DNA of 64,000 nt from Silene latifolia (lineage: Eukaryota > Streptophyta > Magnoliopsida > Caryophyllales > Caryophyllaceae). The notes under the pieces were generated by a model. That model ran no database searches, was not told where the DNA came from, and saw only the letters and a program-made list of their open reading frames with translations. The position numbers and the translations under genes are program-made. The stretch covers positions 123,776,269-123,840,268 of the forward strand of contig NC_133534.1 of NCBI RefSeq assembly GCF_048544455.1, given 5' to 3'. Numbering within the stretch: the stretch's first letter is position 1; every line of letters begins with the position of its first letter. Shown here piece by piece: positions 23,082 through 32,667 of the stretch.

Positions 23082-24539
23082 CTATTGGGTTTCCAACATT
23101 TTGGTGTGAGCTAGGATGTTGTTGATGGTGATTTCCTTTGCTTGACTATCTTTTTGCATTTGAGTGAAAAACTCTTGTGGATTCTTTTGCATTTGGAGCA
23201 CCGCTTTTTGAACATCAAAACCTTGGTCATTTTGTTGATTGTATGGAGTTTGATTTTGGTAACCTTGGTTTTGGTTGTAAAAGGGTCTTTGATTTTGGTT
23301 TCTCATGGGAGGTGGGGTGCATGTTGGTTGAGGGTTTTGAACATTTTGGCTTTTGTATGAGAGATTTGGATGGAATTTGGTGTTTTCATTGTAATAGTTT
23401 GAATAAGGGGTACCACTCTTGTATGCTTGGAAAGCCTTCACTTGTTCATTTGTTCCCCTACATTCACTTTGGTCATGTCCCAAAGTTCCACAATTCTCAC
23501 ATATCCCACTTGGGATTGATGAAGATGCCGTCATGGCTTTAACATGATGCTTTGATGATTTTGAGGCTTCTTCAAGTCTAGCCATAGCTTATTCAAACTT
23601 CAAATTGATGGTATCAATGTGAGCACTAAGTTGAGCACCCAATTGAGTAATGAAGTCCACTTCATGCTTTCCTCCTCTAGTAGCCTTGCGAGGTCTACTA
23701 TATTGTGAGTTATGGACCGCCATTTCCTCAATTTTGTTCCAAGTTTGATTGTCATCAACTTCGGTGAACATTCCATTTGATCCCATGTTGAGAATGTTCC
23801 TTGAATCTACATAAAGACCGTTCCAAAATTGTTGTACCAAGAACCACTCGCTAAGTCCATGATGAGGACATGAGCGACAAATTCCCTTGAATCGCTCCCA
23901 AGCTTCATACAAGGATTCTTCATCTCTTTGCTTAAAGCCCGTAATTTGAGCTCTTAGCATGTTAGTCTTTTCCGGTGGGTAGATCTTTTTGTAGAAAGCT
24001 AGAGCCAACTTCTTCCAAGAATCAATTCCGAGAGTAGCCTTATCAAGGCCTTTCAACCATTGTTTCGCGGTGCCAATTAGAGAAAAAGGAAATAAGACCC
24101 ATCGAATTTGGTCTTGAGTTACACCGGTTTGAGAAATCGCATCACAATAGTCACAAAAAGTCTCCATATGAGAGTGAGGGTCTTCACTAGGCATCCCCCC
24201 AAATTGGCTTCTTTCGACTAATTGGATAAATGCGGATTTGGCAATAAAATTTCCGGTTAAGTGTTGTGGTGTGGGAGTACCATTGGGTAGGTTCTCCTCG
24301 GTGGGTACGGAATGTGATGAAAAGTTAGGCATTGTGGGTTGATTTTGTGTTGGATTTTGTGTTGGGTTCTCCTCACCTTCTCTTGCAAAAGAGTTTATGA
24401 ACTCAATAGTATTTGGTTGAATATCTACAACCTCACCGATACCTCTCAAAGTTCTCCTAGCAAGTCTTCTATTGGTTGTCAAAGTCCTTTCAATTTCGTG
24501 ATCAAAGGGTAACAAGTCACCTTGTGATCTTCTAGACAT
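23082..24539 (-). pseudogene. gag: A gag with zinc knuckle
   Basis: Start chosen at ATG 24539 (MSRRSQGDLLPFDHEI), matching B. The capsid core is recognisable: IRWVLFPFSLIGTAKQWLKGL, FYKKIYPPEKTNMLR, EESLYEAWERFKGICRSCPHHG, EWFLVQQFWNGL. These are retrotransposon gag (Athila-type) signatures. A TAA at 23586-23588 replaces the CAA seen in B (after INLKFE). In the same frame the zinc knuckle follows (CENCGTLGHDQSEC, canonical CX2CX4HX4C, about 23480-23520) and then a Gln/Asn-rich region. The frame ends at 23082 just before the deletion that separates the protease. Confidence 0.9.
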
Positions 24540-24657
24540 GCAAAATATCAAACAACTTGAAAATAATTAGAACAAACCTTGAGGAGTTTTACTTCCCCAA
24601 GGCAAAGAAAGACACAACTATTAACAATACAAGAAAATCTAAATCAAGTTAACACCG

Positions 24658-24675
24658 TCCCCGGCAACGGCGCCA
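24658..24675 (-). other. Primer-binding site of A (tRNA-Asp type)
   Basis: On minus it reads TGGCGCCGTTGCCGGGGA, separated from the LTR end by four bases. This is the site used by Athila/Cyclops-like elements, usually assigned to tRNA-Asp. It is identical to B's. Confidence 0.9.
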
Positions 24676-25770
24676 TTTTTGGTTGTGTTCCCTCGTGGGG
24701 TTTAGTTTTCAGTACTTGTCGTTAGGAGCACCTAGACCAAAACACAATTTATAACTTCACCAACAACTCTACAATTAGTAAAGAGGCAAGTAAAGGTCGG
24801 ATCCCAAGGGACGGGAATTGAGATGAGATTTCTATTGCAAATAGCGGTGTCTAAGGGTGTCACAATTGGGGTTTGAAGTAGAAGATAACTAAACTAAATA
24901 GCAATGAAAGCAAACAAGCAAGATGGATTAAAAGGGATGTAAACAATTGATAAAAGGCACTAGGGTGTCATGGGGTCATAGGGGATTCATGGGAATTGAT
25001 CATACAAACATATTCTCAAGTTATAAGCAAGCAATTATTGTTGTGATGGATCGAGTTGGTTTATATCTTACAATCCTAGGAAAGTTTGGGTCCCGGAGCC
25101 GAATCGATTAGATTGTACAACGCCTACAAGTCGACTTAATCTTTCCTACTCAACAATATGCATGGTCTAATGAGACTCGAGTTGGTTTATGTCTTACAAG
25201 TCTCATTGAAAAGATAGGTGATGGGTAAAAAATGCAAGGATTCATAGGCTCACATTTCATCAAACATAACATGTGCATAAGTTGAGATCACAACAAGCAA
25301 GCAAATAAATTATGAAAGCATATTAATTTAAGCATGAATCATTCCACATATTGGTTTCCCCTAATTACCCATTAACCCTAGCTAAGGAAACTACTCACTC
25401 ATTATCATGTTGAACATGCTAGCAAGGTTGTCAATCATACCAACAAAGTGAAACATGATGAATAAATGAAAGTGATTTACAATAATTAAAAAGGGATTAC
25501 GAGAATTATACCTACTAATGATTCCAATAATAAAGCAAAGAATAAAAGAAGTACTTGATGCTTGATTGGAAGGTTGTCAATCTCCCAATAATAACCCAAA
25601 TAATCTTTAATTACCCAAAATAAAGGATGAACAATAGAGAGATTAAGGAAATAAAACTTGTATTAAAACTTGATTAAATGTTGATTACAAGATTAAAGAG
25701 AGATTTGATTGATATTAACTACCCTAAAGATTGCTAAGAAGAACATGCTCTTCTAATTAGACTAATGGGG

Positions 25771-25779
25771 TATTTATAG
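25771..25779 (-). promoter_or_regulatory. TATA box of element A right LTR
   Basis: Minus strand CTATAAATA then CCCCAT. As the 5' LTR promoter this would be the start region of A's genomic RNA. Inferred from sequence and conservation only. Confidence 0.62.
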
Positions 25780-25933
25780 TGGGGATTAGATACATAAATT
25801 AGGGTTAACTAAGGGCTTAAATGACGATTAAGTCCCTTGTTGAGGAATCGCCGGTCTCTAGGGGACTCCGGTCTTTAGAAAAAGATGTGCATCCTTCCTT
25901 GAAGCTTGTAGAAGACGAAATGGGACTGTCTGG

Positions 25934-26102
25934 GAATCCGGGCGTCTTTAGCATGGGACGGGCGGATTTGGCAGCTTCTGGACGGGCGTCCAGAATGCGA
26001 AGATGGGCGTCTTCTTGAGGTTCTGCCCGGGCGTCCAGGTGAGGAAGACGCTCGGATTGTGGGGTGAAGACGGGCGTCTTCTAGGCAATCCGCACGGATT
26101 GT
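25934..26102 (-). repeat. GACGGGCG phrase array in A right LTR
   Basis: Same vocabulary as 3963-4130 and 21043-21431. About 155-330 bp upstream of the TATA core on the minus strand. Confidence 0.8.
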
Positions 26103-26452
26103 CAGGCAGTCTCGTTCCTTCTTCTTTTCTTCCTTTTTCTTCATAAAATCCTTGAGGATTTCCTCTGGGATGCAAGGATCTTTTCTCATCATTGCCCATC
26201 TACTATAGTATGTATAAAGGCCTTCTAATCTTGTCTCTCCTTGATGCTTGGTCATTGAATTCAATCAATTTAGTCTCATTTTGCCATGAAAATGTAAGGT
26301 GTGCACTCCTTTCCTACCAAGGACACAAAACCTCAAAGAATATGCAAAACAAAGAACTAAAGACAATAAATGACCCAAATATGCACTAAAAAGCATGGGA
26401 ACAAGGCTAATTCGGGGACTAAATATTCTCTAATTATGGTCACATCATCTCC

Positions 26453-26534
26453 TCGGGTTCATTTTATTTAGACTCCCTAAGTTCATTGGGTTGATTAGTT
26501 TTAGGTGCCAGAATCTTCGGCTCTGATACCACTT
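26453..26534 (-). other. Element C leader and primer-binding site
   Basis: Directly inside C's LTR the minus strand reads TGGTATCAGAGCCG (26518-26531), an initiator-Met primer site, three bases from the LTR end. The leader is then cut by element A and continues on the far side of A (before 2689). Confidence 0.85.
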
Positions 26535-27165
26535 TGTAACACCCCCTCATACCAAGGTACCTTACCAAGGACTACTCTTGCATGAAAGACTGTTACCATC
26601 TCGGTTTCCCGAGGTTAGTATATCAAAGTTACCAATTCCAAACAACCTTTATTAAAGTATAAAGAGTTAGTGATTACATGTTCGTAAAACCAAACCAAGG
26701 TATAACTATGAAAGGTCTAACAACTACAACGAATGCAAGCTAAGTCTCTTGACGGCGAAAATCTAGACTCGAGTGATGACTCCCCGTGACTGTCTCATAG
26801 CTAAACATCTGCATTACCTGTCACAATCTGCTCACCATTCCCGACTGGATCACCGCAGGTTTTACAAAACAACAACAACGGGGTCAGTACCATTCAATCA
26901 ATGTAAGACAAACAAACAATGTAACCGGCTGATCATCCTCCGTAGTAACCGAATACACACCGAAGTGTGTAGCCCTGCCAGATTACCCATCGCAACAGGT
27001 AATCCACTCTGCCAGTGGGTGACCGTAGCCCATCCCCACCAAGTGCAGCTCATCAACGAGCGACTAACAGTCCCTGTCCCTTAATGTGCACATCCTCTCC
27101 CATGACGGATTCCACGGAGGGCGAACTAGGGTGTGAAGCCACTCCCGCAAGTGAATCCACCACAA

Positions 27166-27182
27166 TCACACACACACACACA
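27166..27182 (+). repeat. (AC)n microsatellite
   Basis: Pure AC dinucleotide run inside C's LTR. Confidence 0.85.
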
Positions 27183-27593
27183 GCATCACAGCTGTCACAA
27201 CACCACAACCATCAAAACACAACCACACCAACACCGTCTCCACAACACCCATTCTCCGATGATAAGCAGATAACAACAATTATGAACATATGCAATCTCA
27301 ATCAATTAACAGTACTGAGTAGGAGAAACCCTACCTTTTCGCAATCCAAACACACACAGGCAATCAATCATGATCCTTCATATATCCATCACAAACAGGG
27401 AAATCAAATTAGGTTGAAATCGGTGAGAAATCTTCAATCAAATGAAAGGCTCGACAATTCCTCTTCTTATCCCTCTCTCTAGGTTTAGAAATAGTTTTAG
27501 AGATGTTGAAATCATTTTAGTAAAGGCTTAACTGTTACAAACAAAAACCCTTTGGCCAAAACATAAAATAAACCGTCTAACTCACTGAACCGG

Positions 27594-27650
27594 TTTACTC
27601 GGTCAAGCGCACTCGGCCGAGTAACACACACTCGACCGAGTACTCCAACT
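27594..27650. repeat. ACTCGGYCGAGT phrases in C LTR
   Basis: Three copies (one degenerate) near 27597, 27611 and 27631, within 75 bp of the LTR start on minus. Same phrase as 1804-1990. Confidence 0.8.
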
Positions 27651-27668
27651 AAAATACGGAGTATTACA

Positions 27669-27985
27669 ATACTTTTACCCAAGGAGTGCCTTTGCGTGTG
27701 CTATGTATTTTATCATGTTTACAGATTGATTGATGATTGAAAATAAAGCAGATTTGAAGGTGAAAATGCAATCAATTTTATTGAAGTTGAAAATGTTTGA
27801 CAAAGACTCGACTAGGGAGCGACTTCTAGAACATGCCCTATATAATCGCGAAGAAAATAGAAAACCTTAACTCGATAGCAAAAAAAGAAGGTCCTAGACT
27901 CGACTTAAACTATGACATGAATATAAATCCTAACTCGCAACCAATCAGCCCCAAACTTGAGCTCCTTCTCTAATGAAAACCTTAT
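27669..27985 (-). mobile_element. Element I interior, noncoding stretch beside C
   Basis: About 317 bp between C's LTR and the readable gag of element I. No motif seen; presumably decayed gag-pro continuation of I. Confidence 0.45.
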
Positions 27986-28659
27986 TCAATGGTCTCCAAA
28001 AGGGTTGTTGATGTTGTTTGGCCTCACTGTGGGTAATGGGATTGTCCCATTTTCTATCATATCTTGAATTTTGTGCTTCAGTTGGAAGCACTTCTTAGTA
28101 TCAAGACCCTATCCTTGATGATATTTGCAAAAAGCAGCGGCGTCGAAGTATCTGGTTTGTTTCTCATTAGGTGGGTCTGCAGTTGGATCAATGGGTTGGA
28201 GCTTTCCTTGGTCCATTAACCTTTGCAGCGCATATGCATAAGTAGTACCTATGTCGGTGAACACCCTAGGAGGATGCCCAAACCTCTTCCGGGGGGAGGA
28301 GGGTATCCTCTAGATTAATTGCTTCGACATGATTAGTTGTAGCTAGAGCCCTAGACTTAGAAGATGAAGGGCCTTGATAGCCCATTGGTTTCTCAACCTC
28401 AGCCAATCTTAAGTCATATTTTATCCTAGTCCCCACCTCGGCTAGTTCTCTGAAAGTACGAAAACTTTGATACTTCAAGTCGTCTCGGTAAATGGGACGG
28501 GGGTTACTTACGAACTTTACAACCATGACATGCAGCTTCTCAGGCTTAGTGGATAACTTAACAGTCTCGGTGCGCCATCGAATGAGGAAGTCAGTGAACC
28601 CCTCTTTCTCCTTCTGAACCATGACTTCTAAAGTACGGATTCAAGTCTGGATCTCGGTG
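27986..28659 (-). pseudogene. gag: Element I gag, C-terminal part (Ogre/Tat-like)
   Basis: Minus-strand continuation of the gag begun at 52749-53246. The motifs LEVMVQKEKEGFTDFLIRWR, NPRPIYRDDLKYQSF and ELAEVGTRI are typical of the Ogre/Tat lineage of Ty3/gypsy gag. The open part is 28266-28622. Downstream the frame continues through a stop into FCKYHQG..GLDTKKCFQLK, a Cys/His zinc-like segment (about 28090-28140), and ends near 27986. Several stops and at least one frame change make it a pseudogene. The split is caused by element E, whose imperfect TSD is cggtg/tggtg. Confidence 0.85.
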
Positions 28660-29804
28660 TGATGTGACGTTGTTGTCATATGCTCAATCAAACACATTTA
28701 TATTCTCAACAAACAACTAGTTAGTGCTTAAGTCGAGGTCGATCCATGGGACGGTGTGCTTTGGGTCCTAAGTCTATCTATTTCAATATATGTTAGTGTC
28801 ACAATTAGTTTGGGTTGGAGTTGTGTTCTAAGCTACAACAAGGAAATGAAAAGAAGAAAAGTAAATAGAAACAAGGGTGTGAACAAATGAATAACAATAC
28901 TAGGAAATCATGGTATCATAGGCGAATCATGGTGAAATAGCATAAATGAATCATATAGATGCAAGCAAGTATTATTGTTGGAATCAAGTTAGTATATATC
29001 TTACAATTCCTAGGGAAACTTAGGTCTCGAAACCGAGTTGGTCAAGACTTTATAAGACCTAAAAGTTGACTTCATTTTCCCTATTCATGGTGAGACAACA
29101 TAAATTAGTCCTTAGAAGGTTTGGGTCCTGGAGCCGAGACGGTCAAGACTTTACAACACTTACAATCGACTTAATTATTCCTATTCAACTATATGCATGC
29201 TCTAACATACCTTGAGTAGGTTTATGTCTTACAAGACTTGTTGAAAGGATGAGATAATCATTCTAGGTTGTCAATCAACCATTTCATCAAGCATGACAAG
29301 TGCATAAATTGAAGAACCAATAAGCAAGCATTCATATGAACTCATTAAGCATAAATCTACCCGATGATTAACTCCCCTAATTCCCCACTAATCCCTAGTT
29401 AGGAAACTACTCACTCATTATCATTGAAAACATGTTAACAATGGTGTCAATCATCTTAACAAGTATAAACATGATAGAAGAGTTAAACAATAAGCAATAA
29501 AGTAAAGAGTAAAGCAATTATACCAATCTTAAGATGAACAAACGGAAAGGAAAGAATAATAGAAGAAAACTTGATTGATTGATGAAGAGTTGTCAATTCC
29601 CCAAATAATAACCTAATAATCTTCAATTAACCAATAATAAATCTTGAACAATAATTAAAGAAAGATTAAAGTGCAATTTGTGGAATGAATAAAAATTAAT
29701 CTATTCTAATCTACTTCTAATCTAATCTAAGAAAGCTTTATCCCCATTAGGAGGACCTTTGCCTATACTAAGAGGGCTTAATCCTCAATTTATTACAAAG
29801 AGAG

Positions 29805-29812
29805 TATATATA
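29805..29812 (-). promoter_or_regulatory. TATA-like box of element E left LTR
   Basis: TATATATA in the context agag-TATATATA-gtgg; the same box in the right LTR (41096-41103) is where B inserted. Confidence 0.5.
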
Positions 29813-29940
29813 GTGGTACAAGGATTAGGTTAACTAAGGGCTTAAATGACGATTAGACCCTTTAATCTACATTCAAGGCCTTTGAGGTCCTCAAAACGAA
29901 GGCTCGACCTCTTGCTCGAAGATGGCCATGCTGTATGGGG

Positions 29941-30015
29941 AGACGCCCGATCTGGCAGTGGGGACGCCCGTCCAGTGCCTCAGGACGCCCGGACCGACTT
30001 TGGGTCGCCCGTCCT
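29941..30015 (-). repeat. CGCCCGTCC phrase cluster in E left LTR
   Basis: Five short phrases (cgcccgatc, cgcccgtcc, cgcccggac, cgcccgtcc and similar) about 130-210 bp upstream of the TATA-like box on minus. The core GACGGGCG is shared with A and B. Confidence 0.75.
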
Positions 30016-30106
30016 AAGGGCTTTTCTTCTTCTTCTTGCTTGGTCGCCACGTGATCCGTGGGGATAATTGAGGAGCCATGGGAGTCCTTTGTCATTTCCC
30101 ATTTCC

Positions 30107-30558
30107 TTTAAGATGCTCAATCAAAATATCAGATCCCTCATTTTCATCTCTCATGCGATGAATGCATGCAAGATTACACTAAATGCAAGTATATTACAAA
30201 TGGTGGTTTGAGATAGGACTCCACCAAACTAAGTCATATGGCAAAGTTCATTATCCATGGAGCTTAATGCTCTTAGTAGACGATCAAAGGCTTTTGAATA
30301 GGCCTCAAATAAGCATAAGTAGGACCTTAGCTACTTCAAAATAGAATAGAGCCAATCCTCCACAAGGGGCTTCTTACGGAAATTTCTCCGCTTCACTTTG
30401 GCCTTTTCATCATAGCCTTTTTGGCTCCCCAAACTAGCAAGCTTATAATTCTTACCATCGAAAGGCTTCCATTATCTCCTCTCTCCCTCAAATATGGAGA
30501 TGATGATAGCATTTGGATTTATCAATCCTTCAAGAATAGAAGAAGAATTATCATGGCA
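30107..30558 (-). other. E noncoding region downstream of gag
   Basis: No gene. It contains the conserved hairpin block (30196-30230: TGGTGG at 30201, CCACCA at 30221) also found in A and B. The LTR is joined here directly to this block, so ORF1 and the 3' UTR were probably deleted. Confidence 0.6.
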
Positions 30559-31380
30559 TTAATGACGCGATAGCTTTGGAATTGAGATTGTGGGTGCCAA
30601 GTCTCGACAAGTAAGCTCATTCATAACTTTGTTCTTGAACTTATCCACCAAGTACCTTTTATATAACAATTTGACATCTTGGAGAAGGTTTATCATATCA
30701 TCTCCAATAATCATAGGTTCCATGGTGGGTGCAAAAAGGTCTTCATAGTCAATAGGAAAGAGACATTCATCTTCTCCATTGAAGCATACCTCAAACTTCT
30801 CAAGGATAGGCTCCTCAAGTGAGGCAATCTCACAACTCCATTCCTCTTTTAAGTCCACCTCTTCTTCATTCCATAAGTCATTGCAAGACACATATTCCGC
30901 ATAATCTTCTTCCATAGGCTTGTCATCATCGTTATCTCCATACGAATCATAAATAGGGGTGTCACTTCTCCTCATTAACTCTTTTCCACCACCTCAATGT
31001 TTACATCAAATGACACACCCTCATACTCACAAATATTAAGAGTATTTGGCTTACTCAACATCATGTCTTCTTCATCAAATACCACACTTTCATACTCACA
31101 AGAGCTCAAGGAGATTGGCTCTTCCAAATTCACATCTTCCACATCAAAGGTTATTCCTTCATATTCACATTCGTGATCAATGCTTAAGAATTCGTGACGA
31201 GTGGTTGGTTGGGTTGCCTTCATTTGGGCAATTTGAATTGCCTACTCCTCACCTTGGGTAACAATGCTTTGAAGAACATTGTTTCTATTTTGGCTCTCTT
31301 CTAGCATTTGTGTTAAGAAATTTTGTTGGTCTCCCATCATTTGGAGAACCATATTTTGAATGTCAAAGTTATGCTCATAT
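30559..31380 (-). pseudogene. E gag-like gene, C-terminal part with 23-residue repeats
   Basis: Continues the gene begun at 39564-39815 after the F insertion. First comes NFDIQNMVLQMMGDQQNF (about 31285-31370), homologous to the Gln-rich post-knuckle region of A and B gag. A TAG at 31242-31244 (likely from CAG) interrupts it. Then follows an acidic part (30975-31223) with Cys-Glu-Tyr-Glu at intervals of exactly 23 residues, three times. A one-base frame change at 30975 (TAATG overlap) leads into a further acidic region (30559-30975, MRRSDTPIYDSYGD...). No zinc knuckle or protease motif was found. Confidence 0.7.
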
Positions 31381-31385
31381 TCTTG

Positions 31386-32667
31386 TGAAGGAAATGTAGA
31401 TCTATATACATACTAACATACTCATATATGTTTAAATTAATTTGTCATAAAATTAAAGGTGGAACTTATGCATGCAAACTAATTAATAAAATGAGATAGA
31501 AACATGTTCTTACAATGTGATTTCGATTCATATGGGCACAAAAGAGATCTCCTTCTCTTTTGTTCTCGAGCTCTCCAAATGGAAGAACAAGGATTCAAAT
31601 GTAGAATCCCTCCCAAAAGCATATACCCAAGGAATACATCTTAATAACCAATATTATTTAGATCTAGTAATAATATTAGTTTTTGCTATAAATTGATACA
31701 AAATAAATTGTATTTTTGCTCTTGAAAATTTCGGTCAAGAGATGGAGTAATTTTTGTGAGTTTATTTCTCTAGAATTATCATAAATTGTAGAGAGTTTTT
31801 GATGAATTTTCTTACACTAGAAAATTGGATGGGAAGAATGAATTATCATATAAGAGAAAAGCTCTTCTCTCTTTTCTTGTGGAGTGGCCGAAAAAGAGCA
31901 TTGGGTAGTGTGCCCAATGCCTTTTGTTTTTGCTCTTCTCAAAAGTTTAGGCTTGCAAGGCTAGTACTTAGATATCATAATTGTGTTTTCCACTCAAGAT
32001 AAAAACACAATATATATCTTACACTACCTCCTCATTTTCGGTTTTTAAGCATAAAATGGAGAATCCATTTTATTTTGTAATTTGTCAAATTTGTCACATG
32101 TAACATGTTACATGACATGTCACAATGTAATGTATTTTTAACATATTAAAAATCAACATACTCATAAAATATGTCATTTACAAAATCGACTAGTAATTCG
32201 TAATTACTTGTACCAAAAATGTTTCTAAATTATAAACTACAACATTCTGTATTTATAATAATTTATTCATTCCGTTTCAATTGTTTCTTTAAACAATAAT
32301 TTCATCTAAGTAATAAAATAATTCGATTACTTAGACCGTGTCTCATTTAATCATATTTACAATAAGATACGTAAATTATACTCACAAAATCATCCGTCAA
32401 TTTTAAGCAATTTAATTAACTCGTATCGGTATACGATCAATTAAATAATCAATGAAGAGTATTTCCCTATAGGTATGACCTACGGGGATCAACTGATCAC
32501 CACCGTCGCACGACAGTAATGTCAAACTCTAGTCAGCCAATCATTACCGATATGTGTGGACCAGTTGTCTGTAAAATATTACATCCCATATGTATTCTTA
32601 AAATGAGATTTAATAATGATATTTAAATCATGTGATCGCACTATTGTTGAGGACACATTTCCCAACA
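31386..32667 (-). repeat. Element F left LTR
   Basis: 1282 bp, plus strand TGAAGGAAATG ... TTTCCCAACA. The open frame 31799-32002 recurs in the other LTR (38688-38891) with few changes but has no domain and is not called as a gene. Confidence 0.93.

Larger units (their letters stand above)
2689..26447 (-). mobile_element. Element A: Athila-like non-autonomous LTR retrotransposon, split by nested element T
   Basis: Minus-strand element with LTRs at 2689-4475 and 24680-26447, a tRNA-Asp-type primer site inside the right LTR and a purine tract (on minus) inside the left one. The flanking 5-mers are tcccc (2684-2688) and tctcc (26448-26452), a one-mismatch TSD. Removing T (5510-18173) and its duplicated gtttt leaves about 11.09 kb, almost the length of the related element B (11.1 kb). 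Minus-strand order: LTR, gag-protease, spacer, ORF1-like gene, 3' UTR, LTR. No reverse transcriptase, RNase H or integrase is present. The coding genes carry frameshifts and a stop. Confidence 0.93.
24680..26447 (-). repeat. Element A right LTR (5' LTR of the minus-strand element)
   Basis: 1768 bp, minus strand TGATGTGACC ... ACACAACCA. Carries a TATA core at 25771-25779 (minus) and the phrase array at 25934-26102. It differs from the left LTR by a few dozen substitutions and by lacking the tandem duplication near 3868-3903. Its 3' end differs from B's LTR, so A and B are sister subfamilies. Confidence 0.92.
26535..27668 (-). repeat. Element C LTR (5' LTR of a minus-strand element)
   Basis: 1134 bp; plus strand TGTAACACCCCC ... 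CGGAGTATTACA. The primer site on its left shows the interior lies to the left. It shares its ends and the CTCGGTTTCCCGAG block (26600-26613) with D's LTR. It contains an (AC)n run (27166-27182) and three ACTCGG(C/T)CGAGT-type phrases next to the LTR start (27594-27650). The partner LTR is outside the window, so the TSD cannot be tested. Confidence 0.85.
28660..30106 (-). repeat. Element E left LTR (truncated)
   Basis: Aligns to 39958-41106 plus 52218-52500 until about 30106. The last roughly 240 bp of the LTR (52505-52748 in the other copy) are missing. On minus this is the LTR start including TGATGTGAC. TATA-like TATATATA is at 29805-29812 and the CGCCCGTCC phrase cluster at 29941-30015. Confidence 0.85.

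Noticed and set aside
31799..32002. 67-codon frame repeated at 38688-38891
   Set aside because: Same reason: both lie in the young LTRs of F, with no domain.
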